A stretch of 64,000 nucleotides of DNA from an uncultured Lachnospiraceae bacterium (GTDB lineage: Bacteria > Bacillota > Clostridia > Lachnospirales > Lachnospiraceae), in contig CAMEIX010000001.1 of the NCBI GenBank assembly GCA_945919075.1, positions 186,001-250,000 on the forward strand. Reading direction: 5' to 3'. A program made the position numbers and the translations under genes. This document shows, piece by piece, positions 1 to 7,065 of this stretch. Every line of letters starts with the position of its first letter. Positions within the stretch are counted from its first letter, which is position 1. Under the pieces are notes generated by a model that was not told the DNA's origin, did no database searches, and saw only the letters and a list, made by a program, of their open reading frames with translations.

Positions 1-93
1 AGGCTTGACAGCCATACAGCGATATAGGAATCCCGTTCAAAGTAAATGTAGGTTCAAATTAAACAAGAATATCGAACACTTCAGGTTAGTTAT

Positions 94-122
94 ATTATAA
101 CCAATATTGGCTATAAATACAA
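94..122 (-). promoter_or_regulatory. Candidate sigma-A promoter pointing off the left edge
   Basis: On the minus strand TTGTAT (117-122) is followed after exactly 17 nt by a perfect TATAAT (94-99). Transcription would begin near position 87 and run leftwards out of the window. No gene is visible between it and the edge, so the target is unknown. The rest of 1-140 is AT-rich and I see no gene in it. Confidence 0.5.
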
Positions 123-140
123 GATATTTATTAAAATAAA

Positions 141-1754
141 TTATAACTGAGGACCTGCGGAAACAAGTGCCTTACCTGCTTCGTTGGTGGTATACTTCAC
201 GAAGTTCTTCTGGAATCTTTCAGCAAGATCTTTTGCCTTAACTTCCCATTCAGAAGGATCTGCATAAGTATCACGAGGGTCTAAGATTGCAGGATCAACT
301 CCGGGAAGTTCGGTAGGAACTTCGAAGTTGAACATCGGAATGGTCTTGGTAGGTGCATTCTTGATGTCACCGTTTAAGATTGCATCGATGATACCACGGG
401 TATCTTTAATGGTAATTCTCTTCCCGGTTCCGTTCCATCCGGTATTTACAAGATATGCTTTTGCACCGTTTGCATTCATCTTCTTAACCAGTTCTTCGCC
501 GTACTTTGTAGGATGCAGTTCCAGGAATGCCTGACCAAAGCATGCGGAGAAGGTAGGGGTAGGTTCGGTAATTCCTCTTTCCGTACCTGCAAGCTTTGCG
601 GTAAATCCGGAAAGGAAATAGTACTGGGTCTGTTCCGGTGTCAGAATGGATACCGGAGGAAGTACTCCAAATGCATCTGCGGAAAGGAAAATTACATTGT
701 CAGCTGCAGGACCTGCAGAAACGCCGTTAACCTTGGATGCAATATTATCAATATGAGAAATCGGATAAGATACACGGGTATTTTCGGTTACGCTCTTATC
801 ATCAAAATCAATCTTACCTTCAGCATCTACAGTTACATTCTCTAAAAGAGCATCTCTTCTGATTGCATTGTAGATATCCGGTTCAGATTCTTTATCAAGA
901 CCGATAACCTTTGCATAACAACCGCCTTCGAAGTTGAACACGCCATTGTCATCCCAGCCGTGCTCATCATCACCGATAAGAAGTCTCTTAGGATCGGTGG
1001 AAAGGGTGGTCTTACCGGTACCGGAAAGACCGAAGAAAATTGCGGTGTGCTTTCCGTTCATATCACAGTTTGCGGAGCAGTGCATGGAAGCAATGCCCTT
1101 AAGAGGCAGGTAGTAGTTCATCATGGAGAACATACCCTTCTTCATTTCACCGCCGTACCAGGTATTTAAGATAACCTGTTCTCTGGATGTGATATTGAAT
1201 GCCACACAGGTCTCAGAGTTCAGACCCAGTTCTGCATATTTTTCTACTTTTGCCTTGGAAGCATTATAAACAATGAAGTCAGGCTCAAAATTCTTTAATT
1301 CTTCTTCGGTAGGAACAATGAACATGTTCTTAACGAAATGTGCCTGCCAAGCTACTTCTACGATAAAACGAACAGCCATTCTTGTGTCTGCATTTGCACC
1401 ACAGAAAGCGTCCACTACGAAAAGTCTCTTGTTGGAAAGTTCCTTCTTTGCAAGATCCTTTACAACTGCCCATGTTTCCTCGCTCATAGGATGGTTGTCA
1501 TTCTTGTACTCATCGCTTGTCCACCATACAGTGTCCTTGGAATTTTCATCCATAACGATGTACTTGTCTTTAGGAGATCTTCCTGTAAATACACCGGTCA
1601 TAACGTTAACAGTGTCCAGTTCTGTGTTCTGACCTACTTCATAACCCTCAAGACCTGCTTTGGTCTCTTCCTCGAACAATACTTCGTAAGAGGGGTTGTA
1701 AACTACTTCTGTAGTTCCGGTAATACCATACTTGCTCAAATCGATTTGTGCCAT
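141..1754 (-). CDS. pckA: Phosphoenolpyruvate carboxykinase (ATP)
   Basis: Converts oxaloacetate and ATP to PEP, CO2 and ADP in the cytoplasm. In anaerobic gut Clostridia the enzyme often runs in the carboxylating direction to make oxaloacetate. At 537 residues it has the normal length of the ATP-dependent family. The kinase-1a P-loop [11 protein letters not shown] lies at residues 242-252 and the metal-binding [10 protein letters not shown] follows at about 258-267. The start ATG has GAGG and AAGG purine stretches upstream. It is divergent from citrate synthase, so the two genes that make and use oxaloacetate share one 271-bp intergenic region. I see no GC-rich terminator after the stop. Confidence 0.97.
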   Translation of the reverse strand: MAQIDLSKYGITGTTEVVYNPSYEVLFEEETKAGLEGYEVGQNTELDTVNVMTGVFTGRSPKDKYIVMDENSKDTVWWTSDEYKNDNHPMSEETWAVVKDLAKKELSNKRLFVVDAFCGANADTRMAVRFIVEVAWQAHFVKNMFIVPTEEELKNFEPDFIVYNASKAKVEKYAELGLNSETCVAFNITSREQVILNTWYGGEMKKGMFSMMNYYLPLKGIASMHCSANCDMNGKHTAIFFGLSGTGKTTLSTDPKRLLIGDDEHGWDDNGVFNFEGGCYAKVIGLDKESEPDIYNAIRRDALLENVTVDAEGKIDFDDKSVTENTRVSYPISHIDNIASKVNGVSAGPAADNVIFLSADAFGVLPPVSILTPEQTQYYFLSGFTAKLAGTERGITEPTPTFSACFGQAFLELHPTKYGEELVKKMNANGAKAYLVNTGWNGTGKRITIKDTRGIIDAILNGDIKNAPTKTIPMFNFEVPTELPGVDPAILDPRDTYADPSEWEVKAKDLAERFQKNFVKYTTNEAGKALVSAGPQL

Positions 1755-1826
1755 ATACCTTTAACCTCATTTCTTTTATATTTCTCATCCATAATGGGGA
1801 CAAGTTACAAAACAATTTTCCACTCA

Positions 1827-1855
1827 ATTTTATACTAAGAGACCGAAAAAATCAA
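1827..1855 (-). promoter_or_regulatory. Promoter of pckA
   Basis: Minus-strand TTGATT (1850-1855), 17 nt spacer, TAAAAT (1827-1832), about 70 nt before the pckA ATG. The -10 matches consensus at 5 of 6 positions. No other -10/-35 pair in this gap looks better for pckA. Confidence 0.5.
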
Positions 1856-1952
1856 CATAAAAACCACATTTTTCAAAAATTTTCGATTTTACCTTGTTTT
1901 GTAAAATCCATCCAAAGAAAATATGAATTTTTTCGAAATTTTGTGGAAATGC

Positions 1953-1982
1953 TTGCCACGATTTTCGTTTTCATGTTAAGAT
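1953..1982 (+). promoter_or_regulatory. Candidate promoter of citrate synthase
   Basis: TTGCCA (1953-1958) and TAAGAT (1977-1982) are separated by 18 nt and lie about 40 nt before the citrate synthase ATG. The match to consensus is moderate. The rest of the 1755-2025 gap is AT-rich with no clear operator. Confidence 0.4.
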
Positions 1983-2025
1983 TAAAATTACTATTTTCAT
2001 CACACCAAAGGAAAGGAACAGGTAA

Positions 2026-3393
2026 ATGGAACAAAACAACTATTCAGAAATTACTCCAGAGATTATTCGACTTGCAAAACTATCCGAAGAAGCCGGTGTC
2101 ATTGAAACCGAACTGTTTACCAAGTATGACGTGAAGCGCGGACTTCGCGACTTAAACGGTAAAGGTGTTCTGGCCGGACTTACTCACATTTCCGATGTTC
2201 GTGCGACTGAAAAAATAGACGGTGTCGACGTGCCGGCACACGGCAAATTATTTTATCGTGGCTACAACGTACAGGATCTGATTAACGGTTTCACAAGTGA
2301 AGACCGTTTCGGTTTTGAAGAGGTAGCATATCTTCTGCTTTTTGCAAAATTACCGAATAAAGAAGAACTCAAAAAATTTACCGAACTGCTTGGAAGTTAT
2401 CGTACTCTTCCCACCAGTTTCGTAAGAGATATCATCATGAAAGCTCCCAGCAAGGATATGATGAATACTTTAGCACGCAGTGTGCTCACTCTCTATTCTT
2501 ATGATGACCGGGCAGACGATACTTCCATGCCCAATGTACTCAGACAGTGTCTGCAGTTGATTGCACTGTTCCCCATGCTCTCCATCTACGGATATCAGGC
2601 TTACAACCACTACCATGACGGGAACAGTCTTTATATCCATAACCCGCTTCCGGAACTTTCTACCGCAGAGAACATTTTACGGATTCTTCGTCCGGACAGT
2701 TCTTATACACCGTTAGAAGCCAAAATTCTGGATATTGCCCTTGTATTACATATGGAGCACGGCGGCGGTAACAACTCCTCCTTCACCACCCATGTGGTGA
2801 CCTCTTCCCTTACGGATACCTATTCCACCATTGCCGCTGCAATCGGTTCCTTAAAAGGTCCCCGCCACGGCGGTGCCAACATCAAAGTTGTGAAAATGTT
2901 TGAGGACATGAAGAAAGAAGTTCATGACTGGGAAAATGAAGACGAAGTTGCGGACTATTTAAGAAAACTATTACATAAGGAAGCTTTTGATCACTCCGGC
3001 CTCATCTATGGTGTGGGACATGCCATCTATTCCAAGTCCGACCCGAGAGCGGTTGCCTTCAAATCCTTTGTACAGAAATTATCCGAAGAAAAAGGCATGC
3101 AAAAGGAATTTGCACTCTACTCCTTAGTAGAACGTCTGGCTCCTGAGGTGATTGCTTCCGAACGCCAGATGTACAAGGGTGTCAGCATCAATGTGGACTT
3201 CTATTCCGGCTTTGTTTATCATATGCTGGGCCTTCCCATGGAACTGTACACTCCTATCTTTGCCATTGCCAGAATCGTGGGCTGGAGCGCCCACCGCTTG
3301 GAAGAGCTTGCCAACAACGGCAAAATCATCCGTCCCGCCTACAAACCCATTGGCGAGGACCAGGAATATGTAAATTTGGGAAATCGAAAATAA
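2026..3393 (+). CDS. Citrate synthase
   Basis: Condenses oxaloacetate with acetyl-CoA to citrate, which in a fermentative Clostridium feeds glutamate synthesis. The 455-residue length fits the Gram-positive group with an N-terminal extension. Conserved motifs are visible: HMEHGGGNNSSF around residues 242-253, GPRHGG at about 278-283 with the second catalytic His at 281, and a late Asp in VNVDFYSGF. AAAGGAAAGGAA precedes the ATG as ribosome binding site. The gene is monocistronic: a strong terminator follows within 15 nt. The symbol (gltA or citZ) cannot be decided from sequence. Confidence 0.95.
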   Translation: MEQNNYSEITPEIIRLAKLSEEAGVIETELFTKYDVKRGLRDLNGKGVLAGLTHISDVRATEKIDGVDVPAHGKLFYRGYNVQDLINGFTSEDRFGFEEVAYLLLFAKLPNKEELKKFTELLGSYRTLPTSFVRDIIMKAPSKDMMNTLARSVLTLYSYDDRADDTSMPNVLRQCLQLIALFPMLSIYGYQAYNHYHDGNSLYIHNPLPELSTAENILRILRPDSSYTPLEAKILDIALVLHMEHGGGNNSSFTTHVVTSSLTDTYSTIAAAIGSLKGPRHGGANIKVVKMFEDMKKEVHDWENEDEVADYLRKLLHKEAFDHSGLIYGVGHAIYSKSDPRAVAFKSFVQKLSEEKGMQKEFALYSLVERLAPEVIASERQMYKGVSINVDFYSGFVYHMLGLPMELYTPIFAIARIVGWSAHRLEELANNGKIIRPAYKPIGEDQEYVNLGNRK

Positions 3394-3403
3394 GAGAAAA
3401 AAG

Positions 3404-3436
3404 AAGGATATGCATTGCGTCATATCCTTTTTTATT
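3404..3436 (+). terminator. Rho-independent terminator of citrate synthase
   Basis: AAGGATATG (3404-3412) pairs with CATATCCTT (3421-3429) around an 8-nt loop and is followed by a T-rich run. The A-rich 5' side means it could also stop transcripts arriving on the minus strand. Confidence 0.9.
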
Positions 3437-3466
3437 TTCAACGTATTATACATTATTATGTTTTCA

Positions 3467-3781
3467 TCATAATCTTCCTATAATCTTGTAGCAGTCTTCT
3501 CTTTCTTGCCCTTCTATCTTCAAGGCATCCATAGCCTGCTCCGCGGTAAGTCGCAGACTGTCCATAAGGTTTTGAATATCCTGAATCAGTCGATGCTTAT
3601 CTCCTTGTTCTCTTCCTTCCTGTTTCCAATCTTTTACTAATTCTCTGTATGCCTTACACATGTCCTCGTCCTCCTCTATGACTTTCTTTTTTAATTCCTT
3701 TACATCTAAATGTACCGCTATGATTTTCTGGGTTTCGGTTGTAATGTTCAGAAATGATTCCTCTTCAAACAGTTCTGCCAT
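3467..3781 (-). CDS. Truncated Rpn-family nuclease/transposase remnant (C-terminal part only)
   Basis: A 104-residue product resembling only the C-terminal third of the PD-(D/E)XK 'Rpn recombination-promoting nuclease / putative transposase' family. It has the charged EEDEDMCKAYREL segment, a REQGD helix and a terminal repeat-like LTAEQAMDALKI. The nuclease domain is missing. The same frame stays open upstream of the ATG as LLPALPER and then hits a stop (3818-3820) inside the adjoining repeat element, so the gene looks cut there. The first ATG has GGAAAGG directly against it and a poor spacing. An internal ATG at 3659-3661 has a far better site and would give a 64-residue protein. It could be a decaying pseudogene or a retained C-terminal antitoxin. 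Confidence 0.5.
   Translation of the reverse strand: MAELFEEESFLNITTETQKIIAVHLDVKELKKKVIEEDEDMCKAYRELVKDWKQEGREQGDKHRLIQDIQNLMDSLRLTAEQAMDALKIEGQEREDCYKIIGRL
3659..3676 (-). promoter_or_regulatory. Internal ribosome binding site and ATG in the truncated rpn
   Basis: GAGGAGG (3670-3676) lies exactly 8 nt before an in-frame ATG (3659-3661) that begins MCKAYREL. Initiation here would yield the last 64 residues. The geometry is better than that of the annotated start at 3781. Confidence 0.55.
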
Positions 3782-3831
3782 CCTTTCCGGCAGAGCAGGG
3801 AGCAGCCCTTTACCCTTCTAAAAGAAACACG

Positions 3832-3971
3832 AAAAAAAGACAGTTTCTCCACTCTGCCAACTCTTAAGTGATTTAGTTTTATAATTGTGAAAAAGTTGGC
3901 GAATGCCAAAGATGCCCCAAACGGGCTTACGATTTTCACTTCCATCCGCGTGGAAAAGAACTTCCACCGAT
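3832..3971 (-). ncRNA. Candidate structured small RNA (about 140 nt)
   Basis: A strong minus-strand promoter sits just upstream and a rho-independent terminator ends the unit: GGCAG/CTGTC (hairpin 3839-3858) followed by T7 (3832-3838). In between lie a GTGGAA/TTCCAC hairpin, a GCCC/GGGC hairpin and TTGGC-ATTC-GCCAA (3895-3908) followed by C and T5. GCCAAC (3895-3900) can also pair with GTTGGC (3856-3861), which would compete with the terminator stem, so an attenuator is possible. I do not recognise the family. Confidence 0.4.
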
Positions 3972-3977
3972 GAGGCA

Positions 3978-4006
3978 ATTCTATGACAGAAAGGGGCGGT
4001 TGTCAA
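3978..4006 (-). promoter_or_regulatory. Strong promoter inside the repeat element
   Basis: Minus-strand TTGACA (4001-4006), 17 nt, TAGAAT (3978-3983). Predicted start is near 3971. It faces the candidate small RNA and, beyond the terminator, the truncated rpn gene. Confidence 0.65.
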
Positions 4007-4055
4007 GATGATAATAGAAAATCATAGTTTTTTCGTGTCCAGAGCAAAGGGGCTG

Positions 4056-4200
4056 TTTTTTACAATCCCTTTTTTGAAACCCTAACTAAATGACATTGCC
4101 CTTGTAAGGTACTTCTTTTTCTATATCCCTATATTTCCTCATAATCCATTTTGTAATCGTTCTTTCCTCATTGTGAGTTTCCTTTTTTCCAGACTATGAT
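4056..4200. other. Intergenic stretch with a short degenerate reading frame
   Basis: Between the repeat element and the intact rpn gene. The minus strand is open for 35 codons (4089-4193) containing ERTITKWIMRKYRDIEKEVP, with no ribosome binding site or proper start. It may be the last trace of a decayed gene. I see no promoter or hairpin of note. Confidence 0.25.
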
Positions 4201-5037
4201 TTAGAGTTCTGCCTTTGTTACAAATTCATCAATACTATCACATGATGCAGCCAGTCGAAGCAAATCATTTAACTTCTCTTCAGTAGTAATTTTACAAATG
4301 GATGTTTCTAATTCTTCTGGGACATCACCCTTGTAACTTAAGAACATGATGACAGAATCGGCTTTTCCTTTTAATATCCCTTCATCATACCTCAGGTCCA
4401 ATTTCATTTCCAACGTCATGTAATTTTCCCTCCATTCGTCATCATTTCGAAATTCTACCACCTTTTTCTGCAATGAAGCCGTAAATTTATCCGTAACTTC
4501 ACCGGTTTTTAAATAATCCAATAATCTTATAGTATCTTCACCAATACCTTCTCTGTCACCCAAAATATTCACAAAAACTGTTTTTCTTTTGTCATTCAAT
4601 TGGATTGTTCGATCTTCCTTGCAGATTGTTTCAAAAGTATATATACTATAATTTTTTCCGAACATATCAAAAGCACAGACAAATATTACGATTGATTCTT
4701 TCAAGTTCTTGTATTTTTGTCCACGCTTGATTTGATAACCGTCCATTTCACTATGGTAATATCGGCTTCGCAAATCCAATTCCTTGGTATCTACAAGTTT
4801 CATCTCGATGTCATAGGAATTGCCTTCCACATCCCTTACATAAACATCCAATCGGATTCCTTTTCTCGACACACCGGTTCTAATACTCTTTTCACTCTCT
4901 ACAATCATCAATTCTTCAATATTAATTCCGAGAATTCTCTGCAATAATTCCTTACAATTTTCGGAATTACGAAACACTGATACAAACATCACATCATTGG
5001 TGATGCTTATACTTTCAAAGTTAATATTTTCTTTCAT
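4201..5037 (-). CDS. Rpn-family PD-(D/E)XK nuclease (recombination-promoting nuclease/putative transposase)
   Basis: A 278-residue member of the Rpn/transposase_31-like PD-(D/E)XK group. It opens with the family hallmark of a NDVMFVSVF segment. The core acidic residue is D64 in RLDVYV and the (D/E)xK pair is E78-M79-K80 in YDIEMK, so the catalytic site looks intact. The C-terminal third is a helical, charged region after EWRENYMTLEMK. AGGAGG precedes the ATG by 5 nt. Family members in E. coli are DNA endonucleases with roles in recA-independent recombination and phage defence. The gene is monocistronic, with its own promoter and a long structured leader. An internal start signal before the C-terminal region suggests a second, shorter product. 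Confidence 0.85.
   Translation of the reverse strand: MKENINFESISITNDVMFVSVFRNSENCKELLQRILGINIEELMIVESEKSIRTGVSRKGIRLDVYVRDVEGNSYDIEMKLVDTKELDLRSRYYHSEMDGYQIKRGQKYKNLKESIVIFVCAFDMFGKNYSIYTFETICKEDRTIQLNDKRKTVFVNILGDREGIGEDTIRLLDYLKTGEVTDKFTASLQKKVVEFRNDDEWRENYMTLEMKLDLRYDEGILKGKADSVIMFLSYKGDVPEELETSICKITTEEKLNDLLRLAASCDSIDEFVTKAEL
4417..4433 (-). promoter_or_regulatory. Internal ribosome binding site and ATG in rpn (putative RpnS start)
   Basis: GGAGGG (4428-4433) is 8 nt upstream of an in-frame ATG (4417-4419) that begins MTLEMKLDL. It would produce the C-terminal 72 residues. In E. coli, Rpn nucleases are held in check by C-terminal small proteins translated from such internal sites. Here this is inferred from position and spacing only. 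Confidence 0.55.
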
Positions 5038-5060
5038 TTGTACCTCCTTTTTGCATGCGG

Positions 5061-5096
5061 TAGCAAGGAGGCTTAACTTCTCAAACCTCCCTGCTA
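5061..5096 (-). promoter_or_regulatory. Hairpin in the rpn leader next to the ribosome binding site
   Basis: In the mRNA TAGCAGGGAGG (5086-5096) pairs with CCTCCTTGCTA (5061-5071): 11 bp with one G·U. The 5' arm holds a GGAGG that mimics the real AGGAGG 13 nt further on. A second perfect hairpin, TGCAGGG/CCCTGCA (5171-5191), lies earlier in the same leader. Confidence 0.5.
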
Positions 5097-5216
5097 TTTT
5101 ATTGTTGATGGGATAATCAAGCAGTGAAGTTTGTTAGATTTTTAGATTTTTGAATATAACTTTGAGATTCTGCAGGGAAAGACACCCTGCAAAAATAGAC
5201 TTTCTGCTTTGAAATG

Positions 5217-5245
5217 ATATTAACATATTTTGTATGGTTATGCAA
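5217..5245 (-). promoter_or_regulatory. Candidate promoter of rpn
   Basis: TTGCAT (5240-5245), 17 nt, TAATAT (5217-5222) on the minus strand. It lies directly downstream of the gpsA terminator and would give a ~170-nt untranslated leader with two hairpins. Confidence 0.45.
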
Positions 5246-5268
5246 TCATAAATATGCAATATATCAAT

Positions 5269-5323
5269 AAAAAAAAGAGACGTTTCCTTTTGTCTTGAAA
5301 AACCAAGACAAAAGAAGCGTCCC
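5269..5323 (-). terminator. Terminator of the gpsA operon
   Basis: Right after the gpsA stop, CTTTTGTCTTG pairs with CAAGACAAAAG, extended by GGGACG/CGTCTC below an internal loop, and followed by T8 (5269-5276). A textbook strong terminator. Confidence 0.93.
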
Positions 5324-5329
5324 TACTGT

Positions 5330-6340
5330 CTACTCTTCCCAGCCTGTGTCGCTGATTTCAATCTTCTTATCCCGAAGCATCAGATCCTTTACCGCTGCGC
5401 TGGCATCCTTTCCGTTAAAGAGCACTTCGTTGACCTGCTCGATAATGGGTAAATCCACGTTGTATTTCTTGGCAAGTCCCAGGGCTGCCTTGGCGGAATA
5501 TACGCCTTCCACTACCATCTGGACTTCGTCCATGGCTTCCTTCATGGTTTTGCCCTGGCCGATTAAGATTCCGGCCCTGCGGTTTCGGGAATGCATGGAG
5601 GCACAGGTTACAATCAGGTCGCCGATGCCGGTCAGCCCGCAGAAGGTTTCAAATTTGGCACCCATGGCAGTACCCAGTCTGGCAATTTCCGTAATGCCGC
5701 GGGTAATCAAAGCCGCCTTGGTGTTATCTCCGTACCCCAGTCCGTCCGCTACGCCGGCAGCAAGTGCCACCACATTCTTAAGGGAGCCGCCCAGTTCAAT
5801 TCCCAGCACATCGGGGCTGGTGTAAACGCGGAACACATCATTGATAAAAAGATTCTGCAGGTATTCCGCGGTACTCTTTTTCTTAGCACCCACCACAATG
5901 GTGGTAGGAATTCCGCGGCTGACTTCCTCCGCGTGGGAGGGTCCGGATAGAACCGCCACTTCCGCATTCGGAATTTCTTCTTCTATAATTTCAGACAGGG
6001 TTTTATAGGTAACATCCTCAATACCCTTTGCTACATTGACAATAATCTGTCCGTCCCTTACAAAAGGAGCCAGCTCCTTTGCCGTCTGTCTGGTATAGGC
6101 ACTTGCTACCGCAAATACCAGTAAATCCTTATCCGTAAGGGCTTCCTTTGCATCCATGGTAAAGCACATATCATCCGGAAGAATCACTCCGGGAAGCATC
6201 TTGTGTTCATGGTTATTTTGTAACATTTCGATTTCCGCAGGTAACTTTGACCAGACTGTGATATGATGTCCGTTTTTATGTAACAGAACTGATAATGCAA
6301 TTCCCCAGCTGCCGCCGCCAATAATCGTTATTTTTGCCAT
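5330..6340 (-). CDS. gpsA: NAD(P)H-dependent glycerol-3-phosphate dehydrogenase
   Basis: Reduces dihydroxyacetone phosphate to sn-glycerol 3-phosphate for phospholipid synthesis. The 336-residue protein begins with the Rossmann motif GGGSWGIAL. The catalytic Lys lies in GGSLKNVVALAAG and the C-terminal domain in NTKAALITRG. Length is normal. AAAGGAG precedes the ATG. It is the last gene of DUF512–der–plsY–gpsA, and plsY next door consumes its product. Confidence 0.97.
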   Translation of the reverse strand: MAKITIIGGGSWGIALSVLLHKNGHHITVWSKLPAEIEMLQNNHEHKMLPGVILPDDMCFTMDAKEALTDKDLLVFAVASAYTRQTAKELAPFVRDGQIIVNVAKGIEDVTYKTLSEIIEEEIPNAEVAVLSGPSHAEEVSRGIPTTIVVGAKKKSTAEYLQNLFINDVFRVYTSPDVLGIELGGSLKNVVALAAGVADGLGYGDNTKAALITRGITEIARLGTAMGAKFETFCGLTGIGDLIVTCASMHSRNRRAGILIGQGKTMKEAMDEVQMVVEGVYSAKAALGLAKKYNVDLPIIEQVNEVLFNGKDASAAVKDLMLRDKKIEISDTGWEE

Positions 6341-6366
6341 GTAAACTCTCCTTTTATGGATTTTCT

Positions 6367-7065
6367 TTACTTGTCAGACTCTTCTGCCTTCTCTTTTATT
6401 TCTTCCACATCTACCTTATTTTTCTTGGTAAGATAGGTTTTTCTTTCGTTCCCATGAATCAGTCTCTTAATATTCTCACGATGTTTCCAGTATGCCAAAA
6501 ACGTCAGAAATGCCGTGATAATATACATTTCATTTAAGAGTGCCTGAGGCAGATCTCCCAAAACGCCCAACTGTCCGCAGATAACCATCTGAATCATAAA
6601 GCCTGCATAAACAAGTAAGGAGCCCAGAGAAACGTAATGGGTGATAAAAAAGGCACCGAAAAACAGAACCACACCGACCGGAATGAAATAAGGATGAAAA
6701 GCCAGTACCATTCCGCCGGTTGCGGCAATTCCCTTACCTCCCTTAAAGTTCATATAAAAGGGATAATTATGTCCTAAAATTACGCCTGCTCCGGTGTAAA
6801 GTGCCAAAAGCCACTTCATTTCCGGATGAATGCTTCCAAAAATTGCACGTATCAGGAATATGGCTATCATGGCTTTTAAGCAGTCTCCGAGCAAAACAAT
6901 AAGACCTGCCTTTTTTCCTAAGACACGGAGTGCATTTGTGGTACCGGAATTTCCGCTGCCATGCTCCCTGATGTCAATACCATGTGCTTTTCCATAGAAA
7001 AAAGCCGTTTGAAATAAACCGAATACATATCCCACTGCAAGGGAAATCAATCTTTCCGCAATCAC
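6367..7065 (-). CDS. plsY: Acyl-phosphate:glycerol-3-phosphate acyltransferase
   Basis: Integral membrane enzyme that transfers the acyl group from acyl-phosphate (made by PlsX, encoded at 34963-35970) to glycerol 3-phosphate. The three PlsY loops are visible: [30 protein letters not shown] and a later conserved HRENIKRL. About five hydrophobic segments. At 232 residues it is slightly long owing to a charged tail rich in Lys and Glu. The ATG overlaps the der stop by 4 nt, so the two are translationally coupled. Confidence 0.96.
   Translation of the reverse strand: MIAERLISLAVGYVFGLFQTAFFYGKAHGIDIREHGSGNSGTTNALRVLGKKAGLIVLLGDCLKAMIAIFLIRAIFGSIHPEMKWLLALYTGAGVILGHNYPFYMNFKGGKGIAATGGMVLAFHPYFIPVGVVLFFGAFFITHYVSLGSLLVYAGFMIQMVICGQLGVLGDLPQALLNEMYIITAFLTFLAYWKHRENIKRLIHGNERKTYLTKKNKVDVEEIKEKAEESDK

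Larger units (their letters stand above)
3803..4055. repeat. MITE-like element with imperfect terminal inverted repeats
   Basis: The left end (3803-3838, CAGCCCTTTACCC then ACACGAAAAAAA) and the reverse complement of the right end (4027-4055, CAGCCCCTTTGCTC then ACACGAAAAAAC) match apart from short gaps. The element is about 253 bp, has no credible coding sequence and abuts the truncated rpn gene exactly where its reading frame is lost. Inside are a strong promoter and several hairpins. Each end has a hairpin followed by a T6-7 CGTG run reading outwards. No target-site duplication was identified. Confidence 0.55.

Noticed and set aside
3748..4006. Two overlapping minus-strand frames of 62 and 76 codons inside the repeat element
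   Set aside because: They have no ribosome binding site, they overlap each other in different frames, and the DNA is better explained by hairpins, a promoter and a terminator.
5171..5191. TGCAGGG/CCCTGCA hairpin as a terminator
   Set aside because: No T-run on either strand. It is treated as part of the rpn leader.
5295..5825. A 176-codon plus-strand frame opposite gpsA
   Set aside because: Low-complexity Ser/Pro-rich shadow of gpsA with no ribosome site. gpsA motifs are complete on the other strand.
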